Shown in pieces: positions 19,426-31,184 of a DNA stretch of 64,000 bases; positions within the stretch are counted from its first letter, which is position 1, and every line of letters starts with the position of its first letter. Source of the stretch: Choricystis sp. odSpoLacu1 (taxonomy: Eukaryota; Chlorophyta; Trebouxiophyceae); the NCBI GenBank assembly GCA_958009055.1, contig OY253664.1, positions 310,001 to 374,000 of the forward strand, written 5' to 3'. The notes below the pieces were generated by a model. It did no database searches. It was not told the DNA's origin and saw only the letters and a program-made list of their open reading frames with translations. Position numbers and translations under genes: made by a program.

Positions 19426-21847
19426 TCAAAATTGTGGGGGCGTTGGCCCCCTTTCCGGGCTCTGCCCCAGCCCCCCCGCCACCTCCAGCGCCGCCCGCGT
19501 CTCCTCACTCAGGCTCTCACTCAAAAAGCGCCTGTGCCGCCCCACCCGCCGCCCACCCGCGGCGTCGTGGGCCACGACCGCGGCCACCAGGGCGCGCGCG
19601 CCGGCGGCCCTGTCCAGGGCAGAGGCCAGGGTGGGGGGGGGTGCCAGCGGAGGCAGCGAGCGACGTGGCGGCTGCGGTGGCCGCAGACGCGCGCGCGAGA
19701 GCGCGGGCCGGAGGGGGCGGCCCCCCCGGCCACGACGGCAGGGACGCCAGGGCCAGAGCGGCAGGCGGCGGGAAGGACGCGTGCCGGGAGAGGAGGGGGG
19801 CGGCGGCGGAGACGGCGTCCACGGCCGCGGCCGCGGCGGCGAGAGACGAGGGGTCGTCGCACGCAGCCGTCTCCTCCCTCTCTGCCGCCGCCTCCTCTCC
19901 ACTGCCACCACCCGCACACGCCAGCTGGGCCGCCCACAGTGCGCCCCGGGCGTCGCCCACCGCGGCGCGGGACCGCGCCGCGCGCGCGGCGGCGGCCGCG
20001 CCACGCTCGCCCGCGCCTGCGCCCGCCGCGGCCGCTGCCGCGCGCACCAGCGCGTGCACCGCGGACGGTGGGGGCGCGTCAAACGCAAACCGGGTGACGT
20101 GGCCTGTCAGAGCGGGGGGTGGGGGGCGGCCCCGGGCGGAGACGAGGACGCAGGGGCGGCGGGCGGACGCGACGAGGGAGGCCAACGCTCCCCCATACCC
20201 CGCATCCCCCCCCCCCTCCGTCCTCGCTGCCGCCGTCCACGTCCACGTCCTCGAACACCAGCAGCGTGGCGGCGGGGTCGGCGGGGCCGGGGGGCGGGGA
20301 CGTGGCTCGATCAGTGGAGAAAATCGGCGCTCCGCCGCCGCCGCCACCACCGCCCGCGGGCAGGCGCCCCGACTGGGTCGCCTCCCCCACCGCCCGCGAC
20401 AGTGCCGCCCCCGACCTGTCCCCCGCCGCGTTCACCTCCAGCACGTGCCACCCCATGGCGGCCGCGGCGGCGGCCACAGCGGCCGTCTTGCCGCAGCCGG
20501 GGGGGCCGGTGAGCCAGGCGCCACCGGACGGGGGGGGCGTCTGGGGGGGGGGGAGGGCCGACGTCCTCCTCCCACCCTTCATCGTCGTCCTTGTGGGAGG
20601 GCGTGGACGCGCGGGACGACCCCCCCCCGCCGCCGGCCACGCGGCACCGGCGCCGCCGCGCGGGGGCGCCACGCGCGCAGCCAGGCAAGGAGCGCGGCGC
20701 CCACCGTCGCGTTGCCCAGGGCTGCGGCGGGCGAGGCGGGGCGAAAGCGGGCCGGCCACCCGCCGCCCGCATCTCCAGCGTCCGCCACGATGGTGGGAGG
20801 AGCAGCAGGCCCTGCCCCGTCCCACACGGGCGGCAGGCCGTCCCCGTCGGGGGCGTGGGGGGTGGGGGTGGGTGGGTCGGTCGGGGGGGGGGGGGCGCTC
20901 GCCCGCCCAGGGCGGCAGCCACCGCTGCTGCGCCGCCGGGGGCGCGCCAAACACGGGCCACGCATCGTGAGCAGATGGCGTGAGTGTGGGGGCTGCTTGA
21001 GGCGTGCCCCTGGCGGAGGCGAGAGCCAAAACGTCGCCCGCGCTGCCGGCCGGCGCGCGCGCGCGGCGGCGCAGGGCGGCGGCACGTGCGCCGTCCACCG
21101 CGGCAGCGCCAGGCCGGCGCACACACCACCGCCATCACTGACCGCCACACTGGCCGCTTGCACCGCCTTGGCGGCGGCCGCGCCGTCTGTGCGCCTCAGG
21201 TTTGGGTGGATGTCCCGCCCCGCAGCCGCAGACGCCGCAGACGCGGCCGCCAACGCGGCCACAGTCGCGGCAGCGTCCGCGCGGGCAGCCACCAGAGCCG
21301 CCTCCGCCTTCTCGGCGCGCGTCATGAAGAAGGCTGCCTTTTTGGTGGCGGGTGGAGGGGGGGGGCGGCGGCGCGGCGCGAACAGTCATCGACGCGGCGC
21401 CGTCGGCCGCGGGCGCGGCCCCGCGCCGGGACGCGGCCGCCGCTGCCTCTGCTTTCAGGCAGGCCCGCTTCTCGGAGGCGGGCAGAAAGAAGTCGGCGCC
21501 GGAGCGTTTGGGCGGGGGCAGGTCGGCGGGGGGGGGGCGCGGCGGCGGTGGTGCTGTGGGGAAGAATGGGGCAGCCGAGAGTGTCAGCTGATCATGCATC
21601 ACTCCAGAAGAGGCACACAGCGGGTCAAGGGGGAGCGCACGGAGGCCGGGGGGCCAATCGACTGTTTTTGTTTCACGCCATCGCGAAATCGCGATGCGTG
21701 CGCCAGCCACACCGCCTCGCCGGCTACCAGTTCTCCCTCTCCCTGACCCTGTCACACACACACACACACACACCTGGCATCCCGGCCCCCACGCTCCGGC
21801 TTGGGGGGCGTGTCATCTAGGTCAGAGTCGAGGCGGGGGCCCTTCAT
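19426..21847 (-). CDS. ATAD5/ELG1-like AAA+ clamp unloader (RFC1-like), many frame shifts
   Basis: ATAD5/Elg1 is the large subunit of an RFC-like complex that removes PCNA from DNA. The gene starts MKGPRLDSDLDDTPPKPERGG (exon 1 21847-21774), then the coding runs from 21553 to the stop at 19426. Walker A is WLTGPPGCGKTAAV and the Walker B-like strand is LLVFEDVDVD, the FE-VDV form seen in ATAD5 rather than RFC1. RRPCVLVSARG fits the sensor strand, and the end RRFLSESLSEETRAALE resembles the ATAD5 C-terminus. The protein is spread over all three frames: shifts are needed at about 21357-21365, 21050-21068, 20883-20894, 20620-20640, 20530-20550, 20206-20216 and 19632-19641, all G/C runs or GC repeats. 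Divergent from TOP2, 245 bases apart, a plausible replication pair. Confidence 0.7.
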
Positions 21848-22092
21848 TGTGTGTTGATGGGTGCGGGGGCGGGCCCGCGGCACCCCCCCGAGCGAGGGGG
21901 CGAGAGAGGGGAGCAGGCGTGTGTATGTCACACGCTCTGCAGAACTGTGGAGAGGGAGGCGCCCCCCTCTCGACGCCAGGCGCAAAACAACCGATTTTTG
22001 TGGGCGAGCGCGTTCTTTTTTCTCTCACTCGCTCGGGCTTCCTTTTCTGTGGCGAGTTTTCCCCCCCTTCCGAGCACCTCCCTGCCCGCAAA
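21848..22092. promoter_or_regulatory. divergent intergenic region, ATAD5-like / TOP2
   Basis: 245 bases between the starts of two DNA-metabolism genes. The TOP2-proximal part has CGCGTTC followed by a T6 tract and pyrimidine-rich sequence (22009-22040). No TATA box is evident. Shared S-phase control is a reasonable guess, but no E2F-type site was recognised. Confidence 0.4.
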
Positions 22093-25000
22093 ATGTCGGA
22101 CAGCGACATGTCGGACGACTGGGTGCCCCAGGCCAAGCCCAAGGTGAGGGAGACGGAGAGGGAGGGAGAGGGCGGGCAGCTGCGGAGCGCGCGCGCGCGT
22201 CCGCATGCGCCCGCCGCGCTCTCCGCTTGCGCCCGCGCCCTCGTCCTGCTGTCGCGTGTCCACATACACACGCACGCAGGTTGCATGCACGCCGACGGCT
22301 GGGCACCAGGGGCGTGCGCAGGCCTGCTGTGCGCTGTTCATTGTGCCCCCCATGCCCCGCTCCGCGCGCGCGCGCGCGCGCCCGCAGCCAACCACCCCTT
22401 TTCCCTCCCACCCACACACAGGCTCGCGCCGCCCCCAAGCCCTCCGCCGCCCGCGCCAAAGCCGCGGCCGCTGCTGTCGAGTCCTCCCCTCTGCGCCCGT
22501 CGGCCGCGGCCAACGCGCCGTCCCCCGCGCCGTCTGGTGGGTGCGCGCCGCCCCGCCCCGCTGCCACCAAACCACCGCCCAAAGCCAAGAAAGCCGTCGA
22601 AGACGTCTACCAAAAGAAGACCCAACTCGAACACATCCTGCTGCGCCCCGACACGTATGTCGGGTCCACCGAGCGCCAGACGGCGCGCCTGTGGGTGTGG
22701 GACGAGGCCAAGGAGGACGGCTCTGGCGGCGGCATGACGCTGCGCGACGTGTCGTACGTCCCCGGGCTGTACAAGATCTTTGACGAGATCCTGGTGAATG
22801 CGGCGGACAACAAGGTAAGAGAGGCGGAAGGGAGGGTGGAGGAAGAGAGGAGGGGTGGTGGCCCCGGCTTTCTGAAGGAAAACACACACGCACACACCAT
22901 CACCAACGCCCCCCTTTTCCATTCCCTTAGGTCCGAGACAAAACCATGGACGAGCTGCGCGTCGACGTCGACGCCGCGTCTGGTCGCATCTCGGTGTGGA
23001 ACAACGGCGCGGGTGTGCCCGTCGAGATTCACAAGGGGGAGGGCGTGTACGTGCCCGAGCTCATCTTTGGCCACCTGCTGACGTCGTCCAACTATGATGA
23101 CGCGGAGAAAAAGGTGACGGGGGGGAGGAACGGGTATGGCGCCAAGCTGGCCAACATCTTTTCGACCGAGTTTGTGGTGGAGACGGCCGACGGCTCCCGC
23201 CGCAAGGCCTACCACCAGCGGTTCACGGCCAACTTGGGGACTGCGCACCCGCCGTCCATCACGGCGTGCGGGAAAAGCGACAACTGGACGCGGGTGTCCT
23301 TTGTGCCTGATTTACCGAAATTCAGCATGACCTCACTCGAGCCCGACGCCCTGGCCCTCATGCACAAGCGCGCCGTCGACATGGCGGGCGTGCTGGGACG
23401 GACCGTGGCCGTCTACTTCAATGGCTCTCGCGTCCCTGTGCGTTCTTTTTCAGAGTACGTCAAACTGTTCCTACCCCCCGACACGCCCCGCGCGTCGCTG
23501 AAACTGGGCGACAGGTGGGAGGTGGCGGTCGCCCCCTCCGACGGCCAGTTTTGCCAGGTGTCATTTGTGAACGCCATCGCGACGACCAAGGGGGGGACGC
23601 ACGTCAACGTGGTGGTGGACCAGGTGGCCAAATCCATTTCTGATTCGCTCGCCAAAAAACACCGCGGCAGCGGCGTCAAGCCCTTCATGGTCAAGAATTA
23701 TCTGGCCGTCTTTGTCAACGCCCAGATCGAGAACCCCGCGTTTGACTCGCAGGTAAGAGTTGGGGGGGTGGGAGGGAAGGGGAGGAGAAGTGTTTTTTTT
23801 TTAATCCACACTGACCCACCCACCCACCCACCCACCCCCACCCCACCTCTCTCCCTAGACAAAAGAAACCCTCACCCTGCGCCCCTCCTCCTTTGGGTCC
23901 ACGTGCACCCTGCCCGACAAGTTTCTGAAGGCGGTAGCCGACGCGGGCGTCGCGGAGCGCGTCCTCTCCTTCGCCACCTTCAAAGCGGAGCGCGTGCTCA
24001 AGAAGACGGACGGCGCCAAGCGGGCCCGCATCACGGGCATGCCCAAACTGATGGACGCCAACGATGCGGGCACGCGGCACAGCGAGCACTGCACGTTGAT
24101 CCTCACTGAAGGCGACTCCGCCAAATCCCTCGTCGTGGGCGGCCTGTCCGTCGCGGGGCGCGACCGGTACGGCGTCTTCCCCCTGCGCGGCAAGTTGCTC
24201 AACGTGCGGGAAGCGAGCGCGTCCCAGGTGGCCGCCAACGCGGAGATCCAAAACATCAAACAAATTTTGGGGCTGCAGCATGGGAAAGTGTATGAGAATG
24301 CAAAGGCCCTGCGGTACGGCCACCTCATGATCATGACGGACCAAGACCATGACGGCAGCCACATCAAGGTGTGGGGGGGTGGGGGGGGGGGGGGGGGGGG
24401 TGAGATGAAAAACAAAGAGCGATCGACCAAAAACCTCACCTCCCTGCCCCCCGTTTCCCCTCTCCATCCACAGGGCCTCATCATGAACTTTTTCCACCAC
24501 TTCTACCCCTCCCTCCTCAAGGTGCCCGGTTTCCTGCTGGAGTTTGTGACCCCCATCGTCAAGTGCGCCAAAGGGGCGCAGGAGGTGGCCTTCTTCACGC
24601 TGCCCGAGTACGAGGCGTGGCGTCACTCAAAGAGTGGCGCCCCCGGGTGGCGGGTCAAATACTACAAGGGTCTCGGCACGTCCACCGAAAAAGAGGCCAA
24701 AGCCTACTTCTCCCGCATCGACCACCACCGCAAATCGTTTGTGTGGGCGGGGCACGGGGACGGCGCCGCCCTGGAGCTCGCGTTTTCCAAGCGCCACGCC
24801 GACGCGCGCAAGACCTGGCTCGCAGAGGCTGACCCGACCGCCTTCCTCGACCACGCCGCCTCAGAAATCACGTACCACGACTTTGTGCACAAGGAGCTCG
24901 TCCTGTTCTCGCGGGCCGACCTGGAGCGGTCGATTCCCAGCATGGTGGACGGTCTGAAGCCTGGGCAGCGCAAGATTCTGTTTTGCGCGTTTAAGCGCAA

Positions 25001-27254
25001 CCTGGTCCACGACGTCAAAGTCGCCCAACTGTCGGGCTACGTCGCCGAACACTCGGCCTACCACCACGGCGAAACGTCGCTGCAGGGCACGATCGTGGGC
25101 CTGGCCCAAGACTTTGTGGGGTCCAACAACGTCAACCTGCTGGTGCCTTCCGGCCAGTTTGGCACGCGCCTCATGGGTGGCCGCGACGCCGCGTCGGCGC
25201 GTTACATCTACACCCGCCTCTCCCCCATCACCCGCTCCCTGTTCCACCCGGCCGACGACGCCCTGCTCACCTACAACAATGAGGAGGGACAGTCCATTGA
25301 GCCGCAGTGGTACATCCCGCTGATTCCCACGGTCCTCGTCAACGGCGCGGAGGGCATCGGCACGGGGTGGTCGACCTCCGTCCCCAACCACGACCCGCGG
25401 GCGCTGGTGGCTGCGACACGCGCCCTGCTGGCGGGGGAGGAGCCGCCCAAGCTGACGCCCTGGTGGCGCGGGTTCACGGGGGGGGTGGAGGAGGTGGCCG
25501 CGACGAAGGGCGCGTCGGGCCAGGCCTTTGCCATCACCGGCCGCGCGACCGTCACCCCGTCCCCCGACGGCGCCTCCCCCCCCTCCATCGACGTCACCGA
25601 GCTCCCTGTGCGCAGGTGGACCCAAGACTACAAAGAGTTTCTGGAGGGCATGGTCAAGCCGGCCGATGGATCGCCGGCCGTGCTCGCCGACTACCGCGAA
25701 CACCACACCGACGCGACCGTCCACTTTGCCCTCGCCCCCGCCTCCGCCACTGCCGCGTCCGACCTGGCGTCCAACCTGACGGCCAAACTCAAGCTGTCCA
25801 CCCGGGTGCCCACCAGCAACATGGTGCTGTTCGACGCAGAGGGGCGGATCAAGCGGTACGCGTCTGCCGACGCGATTCTGCGCGACTTCTTCACGCTGCG
25901 CCTCGACTTCTACGCGCGCCGCCGCGCTGCTCTCATTGCGGCGGCGGAGGGGGACGCGGTGCGCGCGACCAACAAGGCCAGGTTCATCGCGGCCGTGGTG
26001 TCGGGTGGGCTGGTGGTGGGGGGGCGCCCCAAGGCGGACGTTGAAGCCGCGTTGGAGACCGGGGGGTATGCCAAACTGCCCAAAGACGCGCGGAGGGCGG
26101 CGGTGGCGGCTGCCGCGGCGGCTGCCGCTGCTGCCGCCCCCGGGGATGAGGGCACCGTGTCCGACGATGATGACGATGCCGCCTCCCCCGCCACTGTCGC
26201 GTCGTACGACTACCTGCTGACGCTGCCGATCTCGTCTCTCACGCTCGAAAAGGTCGGCGCGCTCTCCGCGGCCGCCGCGGCCGCCGACGCCGAAGTCGCC
26301 CGCCTGCGGTCCACCACCGCGCGCGCCATGTATGCGGCCGACCTGGACGCCCTGGACGCCGCCCTGGCGGAGCGGGATGAGGTCGCGGCCGAGGACGCCG
26401 CGCGGCTGGCGCGCCAGCAAGCGCGCGCGGCGACCATCAACGCGAAGGCGGCGGCCAAAGCCAAAGCCCCCAAAAAGAAGAAGCAGGCGTGGTCCGACTC
26501 AGAGGAGGAGGAGGTGGACGACTGGTCGTCGGAGGAGGAGGAGGTGGTGCCCAAGAAGGCGGTCCCGCGGCCGCGCGCGCCCGGCAAGCGCGGCGCGACG
26601 GCGAGCGCCAGCGCGAGCGTCGTGAGCGTGAGCGCCGCGCCGTCGGCGGCGGCGGCGCCGTCGGCGGTCGCCGCGCCCGCGTCTCCGACTGCGTCCACGG
26701 CGGCCGCACCGCCTCCGCTGCCTCCGCCGCCGCCGCCCCCCCCCGCGGATGGTGGGTCCCTGCTGGACCGGCTGGCGGGGCGGCTGGGGTCGCTGTCTGT
26801 CGACGCGGCCACGCTGGCGTCGCTCTCCCCGGGAGGCAAGCAGGCGGCTGCTGTTGCTGCCCCTGCGCCCGTCACTGCTGCCGCACCCGCCCAGCCGGCC
26901 AAGAAGGCGGCGGCGGCCCCGCCAGCGCGGCGCAAGCCGCAGCCCAAAAAGGCGGCGCGGCCGCCGTCGTCCGACGACGACGACGCCTCTGCTGGCGACG
27001 CGTCCGACTGGTCGGATGCGCCCTCCCAGCCCGCCGCCAAGAAGGCGCCTCGCGTGCCCGTGGCGGCCACGCAGCCGACCCAATCGGCGGCGGTGTCGGA
27101 GGAGGGCGCGCCGGCTGCGAGCGGGCGCGCGCCGCGCCGCGCGGCGGCGGCCGCCGCGGCCAAGGTGGCCAAGGCGGTGGCGGTGTCCAGCGATGAGGAG
27201 GAGGAGAGTGAGGCTTCTGAGCCGAGCGACGACGAGTCTGACTTTTCGGAGTGA
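22093..27254 (+). CDS. TOP2: DNA topoisomerase II
   Basis: Type IIA topoisomerase, an ATP-dependent double-strand passage enzyme needed to decatenate chromosomes. Exons are 22093-22143, 22422-22814, 22931-23752, 23859-24368 and 24474-27254, all in phase 0, giving 1518 residues with no frame break. The GHKL ATPase shows KIFDEILVNAADNK, WNNGAGVPV and GGRNGYGAKL. The TOPRIM domain has LTEGDSAKS and the metal-binding DQDHDG at residues about 583-588. The catalytic Tyr is near residue 836 in SARYIYTRLSP, with the preceding Arg present. From about residue 1190 the tail becomes Ala/Lys/Pro-rich with acidic runs (SDSEEEEVDDWSSEEEE), as in eukaryotic TOP2 tails, probably with nuclear signals such as KKKK. 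Intron 4 carries a G20 run. Confidence 0.97.
24381..24400 (+). repeat. G20 homopolymer in TOP2 intron 4
   Basis: A run of 20 G near the donor of intron 24369-24473, preceded by a G7 run. It is a likely quadruplex-forming site. Confidence 0.9.
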
Positions 27255-27514
27255 AAGAGAGAGAGGGCGAGTGTGGAGAGAGAGGGGTGACCCGAAGCAA
27301 AAAAAACAAAATGTGTGCAAAACCATCAAAACGCAATCCCCCCCCCCCCACTTTCAAAGCATGTTGTGCGTGCGTCTGGTTTTTCGTGTGTTTGCAAAAA
27401 AGTGAGAGAGAGGGCAACAGCGGGGCCAAGAAAAAGAGGGAAGCGCAAACGCACGCGCACCGTCCCAAAAACTCGCACTCCCCCACCCCCTCTCTCAACT
27501 CATTCAACACATGC

Positions 27515-28500
27515 TCACGCCTTTCTCTTCTTGGCCGCCGCCCCACCATTCGCCGCGGCCACCGCCTCGAAGTAGGCTTTGGAGCCTTGGACGTCGGGCT
27601 TGATGGTGGGCGCCCCCGGCGTCCACCCCGCGGGGCACACGTCGCCGTGTTCGTCGGCGAACGCAAAGGCGGCCAGCAGGCGCAGGGTTTCGTCGACGGA
27701 GCGGCCGACGGGCAGGTCGTTGATTGTGGCCTGGCGGAGGGTGCCGGAGGGGTCGATGAGGAACAGGCCGCGGAGGGCGACACCCGCGTCGTCGCCGTCT
27801 TCGATCAACACGCCATAATCATTGGCAATCGCTTTGGTGACGTCGGCGACGAGGGGGAAGGAGACGCCGCCGAGGCCGCCGGCGGAGCGGTCGGTCTCCG
27901 CCCAGCGCAGGTGGGAGAAGGCCGAGTCGACAGAAATGCCGACGACTTGGGCGTTGGCAGCGGCAAACTGCTCTGCCGCGTCCGAAAAGGCAATGATCTC
28001 GGTGGGGCAGACAAAGGTCCAGTCGAGGGGGTAGAAGAGCAGGACGGTCCACTTGCCCTGGTGGTGGTGTGGGTGGGAAGGGGGCGGCATTGGAAACACG
28101 CAGCGGAAAGCACGCACACTCCACGGTGCTCAGTCCCGCGTGATCGCCGCCTGCCCCTCGCACAGGGTGCAGGGTGCAGGTCGCCGATCGGGGGGCCAGA
28201 TTGGGGGTGGGGGAGGCGGAGTGGCGGCAGCGGGCGGGGCGCGCAATTTTGTGCGCCGAATCGGCGTCCTCCGCGCCCTCTTCTGCCGCCGCCCCCGCCG
28301 CCCTCCATCCCCCCCCCCCCCCCCCCTCCCCCAATCGCAACGCACAACACACTGGATTTTGCTGAAAGCATCGAACGCACGCCCCGCACACACGGTCATC
28401 AACGCACCTTGAAGTCGGCCAGCTTGACCTTCTTGATGGCGCCGTCGACGTACGCGTTCGCCTCAAAGGCGGGGGCGGGCTTGCCGATGGCGGGTGACAT
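27515..28500 (-). CDS. typical 2-Cys peroxiredoxin
   Basis: A thiol peroxidase that reduces hydrogen and organic peroxides. Exon 1 is 28500-28408 and exon 2 is 28057-27515, joined in phase 0, giving 211 residues. The peroxidatic Cys lies in [15 protein letters not shown] and the resolving Cys in [28 protein letters not shown] and [14 protein letters not shown] are classic PRX-AhpC blocks. There is no transit peptide before [13 protein letters not shown], so the cytosolic (PRDX1/TSA1-like) type is likelier than the plastid form. The C-terminus is basic (AAKKRKA). The intron is long for this window, 350 bases, and contains a C-rich run at 28311-28326. Divergent from the next gene, 186 bases apart. 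Confidence 0.95.
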
Positions 28501-28686
28501 GGTGTGGGGACAGGAAGGGGGGGGAAAGGGGGAGGCAGAGAGGGCCTGTGGAAGCGGGAGCCGAAGAGAAATGGCGCAGAGACTGAAGCGACAACAGACC
28601 ACTCGCTACGTTTGTGCGCGAATCGGGGTTGCAGCAAACACACAGCGCGGCGGACGCTGTGCCACACACACACGACGTGTCCTGCT

Positions 28687-29724
28687 ATGCGTGCCGCCCA
28701 CCTGCACACGTCGCTGCCGCCGGCGCGAGGGCGGCCCACCCCCCGCCGCGCGCCGCGCCCGCCGCGCGCGGCCGCTGCCACTGGTGACCTCGACGCGGCG
28801 CGCGCCCTCGTGCGCCACTTTTGGAAGGTGAGATGAGAAGAAGAAGAGAGAGAGAGAGGAGGGAGTGTGTGGGGATCATGGTGACTCCGTGCCCCCCCAC
28901 CAATCGGAGCCCCTCTCCGCCCCCCCCCCGCCCAGACGCGCGGCGTGTTTGACGAGACCACGGTGACCGCGCTGACCACCGCCTGGGAAACGTCGGACGC
29001 GTCCCCCGCCCCCTGCTCCACGCTGGGCGGGCGGGCCCCCTCCGACGCGACGCGCGAGGCGGCAGCCGTGCTGGCCCTGCACACACTGTTGGGGGGCGGC
29101 GCGGACGCGGCCGCGATGGTGGTGCGCGAGCCCGCCCTGCTGGCCACCCCGCCCTCCCTGCTGGCGGCCCGCCTGCTGGCCCTGCGCGTGGATGGCGCCA
29201 GCGCGGGCGTGGATGTGGCGGCCCTGGCTGCCGCCCAGCCCGACCTGCTGCTGCAGGACGCGCCGACGTCGCGCGAGGCGCCGTCCGCGCGCGCGCGCGC
29301 GTGGGCGCACGGCCTCGCCGGCGACGGCGACACCGAGTGGGAGGGGAGGCGGGGGCAGTTGGAGGCGTACGTCGCTGCCCACGGCGACGCTGCCGTGGGC
29401 ACGAGGGGCGGGGATGACGCGCGGTTGGCGCGGTGGGCCGCGAAGCAGAGGGCTGACCACAAAAAGAACGTTTTAAGCGCGGAGAGAGAGGCCGCCCTGG
29501 CGGCCCTGGGGTTTGAGTTTTCGGCCGATGACGCCGAGTTTGGACGCTGGCTGGCCGCCGCCCGCGGCACGGGCGGCCGGCTGAACCAGTCGGACGCACT
29601 CTACCTGGAGAATTGGATGTCGGTGCAGCGAGTGGCGAAAAGATGCGGCGCGCTCGCCCCCCACCGCGTTGCCGCGCTCGACGCCATTGGGTTCGACTGG
29701 AGCGGGGCAGACGCGTTGAGTTAG
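28687..29724 (+). CDS. organelle-type protein with mTERF-like repeats and helicase-associated domains
   Basis: Exons 28687-28827 and 28936-29724 give 309 residues. The first 35 residues are Arg/Pro/Ala-rich without acidic residues, a likely plastid or mitochondrial transit peptide. The middle has leucine-rich helical repeats ending LLATPPSLLAARLLALR and VAALAAAQPDLLLQD, which resemble mTERF motifs. The C-terminal half has two helicase-associated-type units: EGRRGQLEAYVAAHGD with LARWAAKQRADHK, then ALYLENWMSVQRVAKRCG with ALDAIGFDWS. Such domains are common in algal proteins of unknown role and in some bacterial helicases, but there is no helicase core here. A nucleic-acid-binding organellar protein is an inference. 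Stop is TAG, showing TAG is a normal stop in this genome. Confidence 0.75.
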
Positions 29725-29882
29725 GAGAGGAGAAGGGGGGTTGTGGTGGTGGTGTGTAGATTTGTGACGGGTCGTGTGCGGAGCGAAACGGAACTTCTTT
29801 TCAGACACACACAAACACCAAACACACACACCACCCCTCGGACAAACAAACAATCAAACACACACACCACCCCCCCTCGTCA

Positions 29883-31078
29883 TCACAACACGAACCTGCG
29901 CCTCGACCCGCGCGCCACCTTCTTGGGCTCCCACTCCACCGCCGCCCCCCTCCCCGCCAGCGCGCCCCGGGTCAGAGACACCAGGCGCAGCGTGAAGCGG
30001 GGGCCCAGCTCTTGGAGTCGAGCCACCACATTTTTCTCTCCCTTTTGAGCAGCCCCCCCCACCGCCTTTTTCACGGCTTTCTCCTCAAACACGTACCGAT
30101 GATGCCTGAAAAAGATGAAGTCGCGCTGCGCGTGCAGGGTGGCGACCTGGCGCCCCCGGAACGCAGGATCAGTGGGAAACAGGGAGGCGAGCAACCGCCC
30201 CACCCTCGTCCCCACCGCCGTGCCAAATCCGTGCAACACCAGCTCGGGCGCGTGGGCGGTGGGGCGGCCGTGACCCCGGATGGAGGCGCAGGGCTTGGGG
30301 TTGGTCACGCGGAAACGTGCTGTGGGGCCGCCAGGCAGGTGGATGATCAACAACTGATCCACACTCTTGGCCGCGCCTTCATGCAGCACCAGCAGGTGGG
30401 TGAAGCCGCGGGAGGACGCGTAGCCCACGATCCTGGAGAGGCGGTGGGCGCCGCGGCGGTAGAATTGGGCCTCAGGAATGACTTCCAACAGGTCGGCACA
30501 AAATTGGTACGTCTGTTTCGAAGGGGACGGCGACGTCGTCACCATGACGTTTGGGGTGAGGGAGCGATCAAAGTAGGGCGCAAACTCGTCGTGGGAGGCG
30601 GCGGCCAGCGCGTCGGCGTCGTCGGAGGGTAAGCGGGTGGCATCCGCCTCCCGCGTGTTTTCCAGTGTTTTTGGAATCGCCCGCCTCGGCCCCTCCACGC
30701 CCAGGGATTCGGCGGTGGCGACGGCGGCCTGGCGCTCGCGGCGGCGCTTGGTTTTGGTGGACTGTGGTGTGGGTGGGTGGGTTGGAAAAAGAGGCGACGG
30801 CTAGTGTTCGCATGCGCGGGGGCTGCGCTGCCTCCCTCTCTCCCTCCCCTCTCTCCACCCACTCTCCACCCTCTCACCTTGCGCTCCCGTTTCAGCTTGG
30901 CATACGTCTCCGCCCGCACGACTTTGTTGCCGATGTGGGACGTGCGCTGGCCGACGGTGCGGGCGTCTTGTGGAGGCGCGGGCGCCTCGGCCTTCGCGCC
31001 GGCGGGGGCGCCGCCCGCTCCCGCCCGCCGCTTCTTGGCGGCGGGAGGTTTCTTGGAGGAGCGTTCGAAGGGGGCCAT
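29883..31078 (-). CDS. RPF1: ribosome production factor 1 (RPF1, Brix domain)
   Basis: RPF1 is a nucleolar Brix-domain protein needed for 60S subunit assembly. Exons 31078-30878 and 30761-29883 join in phase 0 to give 359 residues. The N-terminus is Lys/Arg/Ala-rich (SSKKPPAAKKRR) and is followed by SHIGNKVVRAETYAKLKRER, the conserved RPF1 lead-in. The Brix domain spans roughly residues 135-320 with MVTTSPSPSK, FYRRGAHRLSRIVGYASSRGF, LIIHLPGGPTARFRV, PELVLHGFGTAVG and ATLHAQRDFIFFRHHRYVF. The last part, PRFTLRLVSLTRGA, matches the basic sigma70-like end of the family. Divergent from the cyclophilin gene, only 106 bases apart. Confidence 0.93.
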
Positions 31079-31184
31079 GTGGGAAGGAAGAGGGGGAGGA
31101 GGGAGGAAAAACGCGCGGCCGACGCGTTTTTTTTTTCGTTGTGAGGGAGGAAACGAAAACGCTCTCTCCTTTCGCTCTAAAGCC
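31079..31184. promoter_or_regulatory. shortest divergent intergenic region, RPF1 / cyclophilin
   Basis: 106 bases between two opposite start codons, including both 5' UTRs. It contains CGACGCG followed by a T10 tract and CGTT near 31121-31141, the reverse-orientation look-alike of the A-tract element at 38154-38174. Confidence 0.45.

Noticed and set aside
19212..21746. 844-codon plus-strand open frame
   Set aside because: Arg/Pro/Ala/Gly-rich with no recognisable domain; the opposite strand carries Walker A and other clamp-loader motifs, though in broken frames.
24861..26420. 519-codon minus-strand open frame
   Set aside because: It is antisense to TOP2 exon 5. Open antisense frames of this size are expected at this GC content, and the plus-strand product has unmistakable catalytic motifs.
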